From positions 6,842,501 to 6,906,500 of the forward strand of contig JANTQA010000012.1 in the NCBI GenBank assembly GCA_027625915.1: 64,000 nucleotides of DNA, given 5' to 3'. Under the pieces are notes generated by a model. That model ran no database searches and was not told the origin of the DNA. It was given only the letters and a program-made list of their open reading frames with translations. The translations under genes and the position numbers were made by a program. This document shows positions 12,957 to 23,314 of the stretch, piece after piece; within the stretch, counting starts at the first letter, position 1, and each line of letters starts with the position of its first letter. The stretch comes from Anaeramoeba flamelloides. Its lineage: Eukaryota; Metamonada; Anaeramoebidae.

Positions 12957-13160
12957 TATCCAACCTATGAAAATAATCGTAAAATTTAAAAATCTTAATT
13001 AAAAAAAATTAATATATCTAATATATCAAATAATAATATTATTACTATTTTTGATATTATTAGAAAAAGAGATTCATCATATTCATTATCCTTAGTGGAT
13101 AATAAATTTATTTTTGAGTCTTTAAAAAAATTTCTAAATACAGCTTTTGGAATTCAAAGA

Positions 13161-13261
13161 GTGTCGTCAAGTGCCATAGAGTGTCTAGCGTTTCCTGAAT
13201 TTAAAATAATAGAGAAAAATCAAAAATTTTACTCTTTCTCTTAAATTAAAAAAACCTAACG
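13161..13261 (+). repeat. Hairpin unit near LINE 3' end
   Basis: The unit starts GTGTCGTCAAGTGCCATAGA, with two decamers of the boundary repeat, and ends AAAAACCTAACGG, abutting the conserved LINE block GCAAACAAGAGGGATTAAC. The 51.6-kb LINE copy joins GGAATTC directly to GGGCAAACAAGAGGG, which shows the uninterrupted site. Confidence 0.75.
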
Positions 13262-13668
13262 GCAAACAAGAGGGATTAACAATTCCTCCTTTTAAAAAAA
13301 AAAAAAAAACAATAAAAGATTTTTTATTTCAAGTAAGGATTATACAAAATAGTAATACCATTAAATTATAAAATTAATTGTACAAGAAAAAATATAATAA
13401 TAGGATTGTTAAATTAAAATTAATTTCAGAAAAGCCTTGTGATAAAAAATTATTTGATGTTAATAATAATAAAATTACTAAAATTGTTTACATTTTTGAA
13501 TTTATTTATGGTGTTGGCAATGTATTTAAGAAAAAAAAAAAAAATAGTATATCAATATTAAGGTATTAACGCTCTTCTTACCACCACATTGATAAAATGG
13601 TTTAATAATTGGGAAGAAGAATTATTTTTCTTGGAACAAGCGTTCATTAGAAAAATTTATAAAAAAAA

Positions 13669-16600
13669 TTATTTATTTTTTTGAATTTTGGATTTCTTTG
13701 ATTTCTTGATCAAATTAAAAAATGAATTAATTATAAAGGTGAATATCTGAGGTAATACTAATGACCAGGCATTGAAAATGAAAAGGTGTACTTTTTTTCT
13801 AAATATGATAAAAGTCAAAGATATTATGAAATAATATATTTTCATGATTAAATTATTTTGATTTTTATCAGTATTTATAAGATTATAATTTTCAATTTCT
13901 TTAAATATATTTAATATTTGAAAAAACGAATTAAAAATTAAAGGTAGCAATAAATATGAATAATTATTCAATAATCCATAATTATTTAAAATTGATTGTG
14001 TGTTTAGAGAATTTAGAGAATCGAGGTAGGGTATTTGTTGAATTGAAATTATTAAAGAGGGTATATATATCCCAATTGCGATAATATTTACTAAAAGAGA
14101 ATTAAATTGGTGTAAAATAAAATTATTGTAATATTTCAAATTTTTCTCATATTTTGAATATTTAAAATAATATGCAATGGCGAATAATTGTAAGATTACA
14201 AATAAAATTAAAATTATTGTATAATGGATTGGAAGTATGAATAAGATTAAGAAAATAATATTGAACATTTGGATTATTTTTCTGCTTTTTTCAAAAATTA
14301 GGGATTTGAATAAAAAAATTAATAATTTAATTAAGATCATTAAAGCCAAAATAACATTAATTGAGATTATTGAAACGAAAAAGAATTGAAATATTTCAAT
14401 AAAAGTTGATTCATTTTTGGTGATATAAAGTGAGGAATTTAAATAAATTAAATTGATTGGGATCGAAATCATAAAAAACATCAAATCAGCTACTATAATT
14501 TTTACAATATAATCCAATATCGAAAATTTTTTAATCATTTTATTTCCATCATTTTTTTTCTTCTTATTGTCCCCCTTTTTATTTTTATTATCCTTATCCT
14601 TGTTATTATTATTCTTGCTCCTGTTATTATTCTTATTCTGGTTTTTATTGTTCTTATTCTGATTTTTATTGTTGTTATTTTTTTTCTTCTTGTTATTCTT
14701 ATTATTCCCATTATTCTTATTTTTATTTTTTTGACTATTCTTTTTATTTTTTCTATTTTTATTTCTATTGTTATTTCCCTTTGCTATATCCTTGTTGGTA
14801 TTATTAAATGAATTACAATTCTTGTTCGGTAGTTTTTTTTGATTGATGGATTTTAAAAAAAGAAAACTAATCGAAACAAATATTAAATAGAGTGTTGGAA
14901 TGAAGGTACAGGAAGTTCCAAAAAAATAGCCGAAAGTTGTGATCCAGTCAATTTGGACTTTAATTTTTAAATTTTGAGTTCGATCTTTCCAAATAAATAA
15001 TTCAGGGGGTGTTGGGCTTTTACTCCATTTAGGAAAAATAATCTTTGAAGTATACGAAGTATAATCTTTAAATGATTCAAAATTTTCGAATATGGTGATA
15101 TAGGATTGGAAATTAGAATTCAATGATCTAAAAGCAATTAAAGGTAAATATTTTTTATTTTTTTTTTGATTATCGAAATCTTTAACTGCAATTTTATAAG
15201 CAAAATTGCTAGAGAACAAGGAATTGAGTTGAATTTTAATAAAGCCTTTATTTTTTAAATCAATCAAATTATTCGTTTTAGATTTTTGATAATCAAAGTC
15301 CTTATGAATTAAGGCTGTTTTAGATAATTCAATGAAATCCCAAATATACCAAGTCTTTTCTTTTGTGCTCTTGCTAGTTTCCATAATATTGATAAATAAA
15401 TAAGAATAATTTTTGAAAATTGGTTGATCAAGTATAATTAAATTGTTTGTAAAAACTGATAATTTTGCTTGAGAAAGAAAATACTCCCTATTGTTAATTA
15501 TTTTTTCTTTAAAATTTGGGGATGGTACAACAATACTCTTTCGATATTTTAAAAAATGTGGATCTTTGAAAAGATCGATCCCTTTTGAACACTTTTGAGT
15601 TTTACATAATTTTAAATTCATTTTTGTGGAATTTGATGACAAAATATAAAAATCTTTTTTTTTTGGTATTTTTACAACAAACCCATTTTCTCTTTCAATT
15701 GTTCTTCTTTTTTCTTCTTCTTTTTGAATATTATCATAATTATGATTATTATTATTAACATTATCACTAACACTAACACTAACACTAGCACTATCACTAG
15801 CAATGCCACTGCCACTGCCACTATCACCTCGGCCACTATGATCAGCTTCATTTTTGTTGTTATTGTTTTTGTTCTCATTGATCAGAGCCTGATCCCATCT
15901 ATCTAATAACTTTGGTGACAAATGTTTCAAAGCTGCCTTATTCAATATTTCAATATTTTCAGAAATTTGATTTGTATTGGGATTAATGGAATCGTATATA
16001 ACACTATTAACTTGGTGGAGTAGTTGCCTACACCAAGTGACGGTTAGGTGGTCAGGCCTTGTCCAACTATTTGTCACGCCTGCAGAAAAAAATGATTTGA
16101 TTAAAGTCAAATTTAAACTTGGTGTATCATAATAATAGGAAAGATCTGGGCTTATTAATTCGTCTCTTACTCCAGAGACAATTGAAATGATATTTGGCTC
16201 CCCTAGTTGCCTTTCTTTTTCTTCTAATTCGCTATACAGTTTTTGTATCGAATAGTCCAACGGGAAAGGTGGTTTCAAATGCGGCGTGCTAAATGTAATG
16301 ATTGGGCCAATTAAATCATTCTCGGACTCCAGAGATTCAATTCTAGCCAAACGGGAAACGATCCCCCCCATCGAGTGGCCAACAATTAATACCCTTTTTG
16401 GCCTCAAATGTTCATCTTCAATAAAGGAATACATCGAAAGGATGTGCTTTGTACATTTTATTAAATATTCACTTTGCTTTTTTAATAAAAGGGATGAAAT
16501 CCCTGTCAACTCTTCTTTTAAATCTAAGACAAAGTAATTCAATTCTTTCTTGATGTCGCTGCTCCAAGTTTTTGGAATGGAATAATTCATCGGTCCAAGC

Positions 16601-16950
16601 TGATCGTCAATCATTGGGCCTAGTGGAACAGTGCTAAAGATTCTTGCAGAGCCAGAGCCAATAGATCTCACCTGGCGGTAATGGCCCGCATTCCCATGCA
16701 CATAGAGAACAGGTACGCCCATTGATTTGTTGCTATGGAAAGTATAACTGTGACCCTCTCGGTATAAATATAATTCATAACGATCGTCTTCAATTCCTTT
16801 GTCCTGGATTTTTATAAATCTTGCTTTCATTAACGACATTTTACATTCATTTTGAATCGTGCTAGGTTCATACACAAATCTGTAGTAGGTTATGCTAAAC
16901 AAAAAAAGTCCAAGGAAAAAAACTGGGGTAATTAAAAGACAATTTTTCAT
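13669..16950 (-). CDS. GPI inositol-deacylase (PGAP1/Bst1 family)
   Basis: The product is an ER membrane lipase that removes the acyl chain from GPI inositol before ER exit. I start it at the ATG at 16950 (1093 residues), since the open frame further upstream has only TTG. A signal-anchor covers residues 4-24. The alpha/beta-hydrolase domain has VPVLYVHGNAG (about 79-89), the nucleophile elbow GHSMGG with Ser193, GVRDEL with the likely catalytic Asp263, and PDHLTVTWC with the likely His301, all as in PGAP1. A Ser/Asn-rich insert (about 358-408) follows, then a lumenal region, a membrane helix near 682-700, an Asn/Lys-rich linker of about 105 residues (701-806), and several more helices to the end. 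It is longer than human PGAP1 (about 920) because of these inserts. No introns are seen. AP-1 mu is divergently oriented, 1.16 kb away. Confidence 0.93.
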   Translation of the reverse strand: MKNCLLITPVFFLGLFLFSITYYRFVYEPSTIQNECKMSLMKARFIKIQDKGIEDDRYELYLYREGHSYTFHSNKSMGVPVLYVHGNAGHYRQVRSIGSGSARIFSTVPLGPMIDDQLGPMNYSIPKTWSSDIKKELNYFVLDLKEELTGISSLLLKKQSEYLIKCTKHILSMYSFIEDEHLRPKRVLIVGHSMGGIVSRLARIESLESENDLIGPIITFSTPHLKPPFPLDYSIQKLYSELEEKERQLGEPNIISIVSGVRDELISPDLSYYYDTPSLNLTLIKSFFSAGVTNSWTRPDHLTVTWCRQLLHQVNSVIYDSINPNTNQISENIEILNKAALKHLSPKLLDRWDQALINENKNNNNKNEADHSGRGDSGSGSGIASDSASVSVSVSDNVNNNNHNYDNIQKEEEKRRTIERENGFVVKIPKKKDFYILSSNSTKMNLKLCKTQKCSKGIDLFKDPHFLKYRKSIVVPSPNFKEKIINNREYFLSQAKLSVFTNNLIILDQPIFKNYSYLFINIMETSKSTKEKTWYIWDFIELSKTALIHKDFDYQKSKTNNLIDLKNKGFIKIQLNSLFSSNFAYKIAVKDFDNQKKNKKYLPLIAFRSLNSNFQSYITIFENFESFKDYTSYTSKIIFPKWSKSPTPPELFIWKDRTQNLKIKVQIDWITTFGYFFGTSCTFIPTLYLIFVSISFLFLKSINQKKLPNKNCNSFNNTNKDIAKGNNNRNKNRKNKKNSQKNKNKNNGNNKNNKKKKNNNNKNQNKNNKNQNKNNNRSKNNNNKDKDNKNKKGDNKKKKNDGNKMIKKFSILDYIVKIIVADLMFFMISIPINLIYLNSSLYITKNESTFIEIFQFFFVSIISINVILALMILIKLLIFLFKSLIFEKSRKIIQMFNIIFLILFILPIHYTIILILFVILQLFAIAYYFKYSKYEKNLKYYNNFILHQFNSLLVNIIAIGIYIPSLIISIQQIPYLDSLNSLNTQSILNNYGLLNNYSYLLLPLIFNSFFQILNIFKEIENYNLINTDKNQNNLIMKIYYFIISLTFIIFRKKVHLFIFNAWSLVLPQIFTFIINSFFNLIKKSKKSKIQKNK

Positions 16951-18107
16951 TTTTTTTTGATCCGCAAAATGAAAAAGAAAAAAATGATTACTATTAAAAA
17001 TAGAAAACAAAACATTTACCTTTAAGACACGTGAAGTGGTTATAATTAAATTGGACCTGTTAGTGGCTTTTTTTGATTTTTCTCAGTGGAACCGATAAAT
17101 TCATTTTCATATTGAAAATTTTTTAGGAAATTTTTGCATTTTGAAATTTTTTTGTCTTCGCTTTGACAAAAACATTTAACTGGTTAAAATGTTTATAATT
17201 TGGTAAAATTAGTTGTTCTTGGAAATATTCAATCTCAAGAACTGTTTTCAAAAAGAGTGTGTAAGATTTTCCAAAAATGGAAATTGAACGAAAAATGTTT
17301 TAGAAATTATCAGTAATAGGTATCAGGATTATCTCAAAAAAATGTCACTTTACGTGTGGGTGGTGGTGGGTGGTTGTAAAAGAATTGTTGAATTATACTT
17401 TTTGTCCATTGAAATCTTGTAAAAAATGAGAAAAAAAGAACCAAAAAGTTTTTAAACAAGAACTCTTTTGTGAAATAATGTTAAAAGTTAATTGGGGTAC
17501 GATCAGAATTTATATTTTTGTTCTTTTATTCATTTCAAAATTTGCTAAATTTTTTGTACTATTTTCTAATCAATTTAAAAGAATATTTTTTAAGAGTGGT
17601 CATTCTCCACAACCAATTCAAATAGTTGTTTTGTGTATTGTACATTACGAATTCATTCGGTGCCACTGTCTTTAGAATTAACTTTGAATAGGTAAAAAAG
17701 AAAAAAAATAAGCGATATTGTGAACACTTTTTAAATGCAGAAGATCTATTATTATCAAAAGTTATTTTAAAGCATTACTAGAGAATATTACACTTTTTTA
17801 AAAGTAAAATCATCTAAAAAGTATGAATTAACCAAAATAATATATTCTCAGTTTAAAATACAGCTGTTATTGTGATAGAACTCAATCAGCCAATTTTACA
17901 CCTCAAAAATATTGAAAAAATAATTAACATAAATAAGTAAAATCTGAATCAACAATACTGAAAAACCAAAAAAACATAATATAAAAAAACAAGTTTGGGT
18001 ATTCTTTCAAAGTTATTCAAGATTTAAAATCATTTTCGTTAATTTATTTTTGTCTTGTTTTTTATTTTTACAAATTATTTACTTTCAACAATAAAACCCA
18101 ACTTAAT
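16951..18107. promoter_or_regulatory. Divergent intergenic region between PGAP1 and AP-1 mu
   Basis: This 1.16-kb AT-rich gap must hold the promoters of both divergent genes. A G-rich run, GTGGGTGGTGGTGGGTGG at about 17356, stands out against the background. No defined promoter element can be assigned, and no gene is supported. Confidence 0.35.
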
Positions 18108-18744
18108 ATGTCTCTTTCTGCAATCTTAATTCTTGACTTTAAAGGTAGGACATTAATTTCACGAGACTATCGAGAAGATGTCCCACTTTCATACGGCTCC
18201 AAGTTTTGCAAGCAATTAAAAGAGCAAACGAATGAATACGACATCAAGCCAATTAGCCACGACGAAGACGGGATCACATACATTTACATCAAACACAATT
18301 CTTTATATATCTTGGCATTAACCAAAAATGATATTAATGGTGCGATGGTTGTTGAATTTCTTTATGGGCTTGTCAAAGTTCTAACTTCCTATTTCGGAAC
18401 ACTTGAAGAAGAATCAATTAAAGACAATTTTGTGATTATTCACGAATTGTTTGATGAAATGATGGACTTTGGTGTTCCTCAATTTACTGAATCAGATCTT
18501 TTGAAAGAGTATATCACTTCTGATTCTCACCAATTATCAGAGGAAGTCTCAAAGTCAATTTCGAAGGCAGTTACAGGGAAGGTCTCATGGAGGCGCGAAG
18601 GGATCTTTTACAAAAAAAATGAAGTCTTCCTTGACGTTGTCGAGAATTTGAAAATGGTTATTACAGCTTCAGGAACTGTGGTTAGGTAAAAAAATTTCAT
18701 TTCTTTTTAGAATTTTTATGTTGTTAACAATTTTTTTTGTTTTT

Positions 18745-18792
<48 letters not shown>

Positions 18793-21700
18793 TTTTTTGT
18801 TTTTGTTCATTCTTTTCTTTAATAAAAACAGTTCAGAAATTATTGGAAATGTTCATGCCAATGTAAAATTATCAGGAATGCCAAAATTAAGATTAGGACT
18901 AAATGATAAGATTTTGTTTAAACATGCAAAAGGAGGTAAGAAAGATCCCTCTGTCTTTTTTTTTAAAATTTTTTTTTATTATTATTTTATTGAGCAAGCT
19001 TTGTAAGAAAAAAAAAAGTAAGCCTGACAGAAAATATTTCATTTCTGTCAGGCTTTGGAAAATTTTATTTGGTTTGTAGGTTATTTTTAATTACTTTTGT
19101 TCAACATAATTTGACTTTGAGAGATTTATGGTTGATCTCTCAACATTTCTTTTCAACTTTAATGATTTTTCAATCTTTCCGAGTCTTTCTCAAGATCCAA
19201 ACAATTTGGATTTTGTAAACCGTACAGCTGTTTTATAATAAAGTGAGCGAATCAAAGCTTATAAAGTGATTACCTAAAGCCCTTAAAACCGGCGAATTAG
19301 AGAGTTTGAAGGTCCACTTATTAATACTTTGAGCGTGCACTTTTTTCATACAGCCGCAAAACCGAATCAAATTCTATTTTAATTTATTACAACACAGAAC
19401 TAGTAAACCCAGTTTTTATTAGTTTTTGTTATTTTTGATTATTATTGAGATGATTTCTGTCATTTAAGGACTACGCTTGCAATTTACCAATTTGTCTCAA
19501 CACAATTTGTTCCAATCTCATTTCAAATGTACAGGAATGGATCTTTAAAATTTTCTCCAATTTGAATCAAAAAATCATTTTATGTCATTTTTTTTATGAA
19601 AAATGAACACGAAATTTTGAGATACGTAAACTCGAACACCCTGTTAAGGATCGGGAAAATGAAAAAAAAAAATAATCTCGATTTTTTAACCTTAAAAACA
19701 CTTGTCAATAAACAACTTTAAATCAAAATGATCGTATTGCCTTTGATTTTTGATCATTGAGTTAGGTTGAATTGTTAAATTATCTCCACCAAACCATACA
19801 GCCGTAACAGCCCTACTGTGAAAATTTATAAGACATAGAAATTGGTTGTTCATTATAAAATTGTGTTTTATGAAAATAGAAAATTCAATTTCGATCTTAA
19901 GATAAAATTTACAACTTCTCTTACTTCATTCGAGTTATTTTTTTTTTTGTAAAAACCAAGACAAAAATTAAATTTTCTCAAGAAAAGAAATCACAGAAAT
20001 CACAGAAATCACAGAAACCACAGAAACCATGGAAACTTGAAAATGTTTTTTGATAATTGCTTCTAAATTGTTTCAATCTGAGATTTTAACAATTTTGGAA
20101 ATTGAAGAAACACATTAATGTAAGTTTTTTTATGGATTTTTTTGTCAATTTCCAAAACCAAAAAATTTTTTAATCTTCTATTATAAATTTTATGGTTTCT
20201 GATGAGCTTTAATAACCATTTTATGGTTTGTTGTACAAAATAAAATTTCTGAATAGAAAATCAATTTCAAGGTCTTCTTATAAATTTTCACGGTAGGGAT
20301 GGAACGACTATATTAATCATTACAAAGGGGTTGTGATTTTGTCTTTTTTTTTTTTTTTTTTCCTTGAATTAAATTTACCTGCCATGACTAAGAGGAGGTT
20401 GTGACCTCGAATTGTTGGTGGAACAACATAATCCATGCCAAACGTACTTGAACATTTTTTTGGTGTATTTTTGATAAAATTTTAATTGTTTGGATCGTTT
20501 CTCTCAAAACCCAATTTGTTGTATCAAGATAAATTGGGCTGAGGTTGTTTGGGAAAAGTTTTGAAGAATTTTTTATGAAAGGCTCTTTTGGAAATTAAAT
20601 TTGCAAAAATTAATAATTTTTTTTTATTTAAAAAAAAAAATATTGTATCAGTTGAGAAAAAATGATCGTTCAATTTTAGGAAATGGGAATTTTAGTGGAT
20701 TTAATACAATACCAAACCAATTACCATACCATTATTCTAAAATCTCTTTGTTTTAAAATAACAAACAATAAGTTATCAAAAAATTCACTTTTCTCAATTT
20801 GAATATTTTAGAACAATTTTTAGAACCCTCTCAGATTGTCTCAGAAACCAGACAAAAATCATTTAAAATTCACAACGGCATGTATATTGTTTCTAAAAAT
20901 TGCTCTAAAGAGAAATTTTCTCAAAAAGCTGATTTTCTCCAACCTTCTTTTTCATTTTTTAGATATGAGCTAAGACAAATTCTGAAATTTTTTAGTAAAA
21001 AATTTCATTTTTTACCTTCATAAGATCTCACTGATTAAATATTTGTGAGAATTACCAACCATCAAACCTTCTTTAAACAAGTCTCATCAGAAATTTTCAA
21101 TTGCAAACGTAGTCGTTAAGTATTAAAGTTTTTGTTTTATTTATAAATCCACAAAAATATTTAGAATTTTTTTAGATTTCAATTTTCATTTATTAAATAT
21201 TTTTTACTCGAGCTAGAATAAAGAATTTTTGATTTAAAGAAATAATTTTATTGGTTTAAATGCAAAAAAAGCTTGTGAAAAAAGTTAATTTTCGAAAGGT
21301 TTTTTGAAATGAAATGATTTGAAATCCGAGTTTAGAGATTCATAAAATAGAAATTGAACTACAAAGTTTTCAACATTTTTTTTGAATTTTATAAATTTTC
21401 ACTTTTTTAATTTCTTTAAAAATTGAAATTATATAAAATCCACAATATAGCTAAAAAACAATAATGGTCACACTAAAAAGAAGCCAATAAGACACAACAA
21501 TAATTAATAAAAAAATCCAAATGTGGAAAGAGAACTATTTGTAAGTATCAAAGAAAAATTATATTAAAATTAATTAAGGAAACTCCTTTCATTTCAGATT
21601 CTACAATAGTATCTCAACAAAATATCAGTTCCACCAATTGTAAAAAAAAAAATATATCCTACGGAAAGGAGTAAAATGGCACATTCCAAAAAGGTTAACT

Positions 21701-23270
21701 TTTGATCTAAATTTCTATTTACAACACACAAGAAACCTTCAAAAAAGTTATCTTTAATGAACAAACAAAGATTCAAAATAAATGATATTTTCAAATTTGA
21801 GACACTATTCAAAAAGTAAAAAAATATATATATATCAAAAAATGTTTCGAAACTCTACCTTACTGATAAATTCAAATTTATTTTATTAAATTTCATCGTT
21901 CAATTTCCATAGGTGAAATCAATTAACTCAACAAATAAAACAACTCAAGAGAAAGAATCTTTTGAAAGTCAATCCAATTTTACAAAGTTTCTTCAGATTT
22001 AAAAGTATATAATGCATTAATCAAAAGCTTGTGTAAAAAAATTTGTAAAATGGAAAATGAATTAAAAATTTTCAGATATTTCTTTGAATTTATCAGTATC
22101 AAAGAAATCATTTCTAATATGCAACATATCTTAAAGGAAAATATGATTACATTGTATGTATTTTGGTGACTATAAGGTTTTATCAAAAAAATAGATTTAA
22201 TTCCAACACAAGAACTTTAAAATAGTGAAAAATATCACAAAATAATTCAACATAATATTTTGTTAATCATAGTTAATTATAATTTTAATTTTTTTTCAAC
22301 ATGCTAATTCTCATTGATATAATTCAAAACCTTCAAGAAATTATTTCTAATAATATAATTCATCACTTTCAGATTCAACATTTTTATCTTCAAATTTATA
22401 GCCAATAGTAAATGACCAGAATAAATTGAAAAAAAGTCTCAAAAAAAACATATGACAAAAATAAAATTAAAAAATATTTCTATTAATTAAAATAAAAATA
22501 TTTGATTTAACTGACTTTAATATTCTATAATATAATAGTCGATCTTTAAATAAATTGAACATCTCTTAATTAAATTAAAAGTCTTTAACTCGTCAAAATT
22601 AAAATTTTCTATGTTAATTATATGATTTTACAAATATTTATAAAAATCAAAATAAATAAATAATTTTTTTAAATTTATTATCCATAGGTGAAAAAAATAA
22701 TAAAAGTGTGGAAATGGATGATATCAAATTCCATCAATGTGTCAAATTATCAGATTTCCAAAATGATCAATCAATTACTTTTATCCCACCAGATGGAGAA
22801 TTTGAATTAATGTCTTATCGTATTTCAAAACCTTTAAAACCTTTATTTGTTGTTGATGCGTTAATTGAAACACATGCGCGATCAAGGGTTGAATACTATG
22901 TAAAAGTTAAAAGTTTATTCCGAACAACACTCCAAGCAACAGAAACAGAAGTAATAATCCCAGTTTCTCCAAATGTTGATTCTCCTACCTTTAAAACTAG
23001 TATTGGAAAATGTACTTATCAAGCTCAATTGGATGCCATGGTTTGGAAAATTAAAACCTTTGAAGGAAGAAAAAATCATGTTTTACGTGCCCATTTTAAA
23101 CTTTCTTCCTTTTCTGATGAAAGTGAATTGCAAAGAAATAAACCTATATATCTTCGTTTTAAAATCAACTATAAAACAGTTTCTGGACTTATGGTTAAAT
23201 ATTTAAAAGTAATTTTTATTTTAAATTTATTTTTCTTTTCTTCTTTCTTTCTTCACTAAAGTATATATAC

Positions 23271-23314
<44 letters not shown>

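Larger units (their letters stand above)
11930..13320 (+). mobile_element. LINE relic (non-LTR retrotransposon RT 3' half) with hairpin insertions
   Basis: A decayed non-LTR reverse transcriptase. A YLGI-IN thumb motif is recognisable near 12020, followed by KFYLDKVKTNFKKLINILQ, and a zinc-knuckle-like KSKFCKLCKKKLDIIEDFDY near 12710-12775. The C-terminal end reads LSLVDNKFIFESLKKFLN at about 13090-13145, then KQEGLTIPPFK at about 13265-13300. It is broken by many stops and frameshifts, so it is inactive. Three hairpin units interrupt it (12530-12603, 12780-12956, 13161-13261). The copy at 51355-51690 lacks the two at 12780 and 13161. The 5' end is not resolved. Confidence 0.75.

Noticed and set aside
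13378-13569. Open frame with YIFEFIYGVGN, briefly considered as ribosomal protein S13-like
   Set aside because: Only a few residues resemble S13, there is no ATG, and it lies just past a LINE 3' end.
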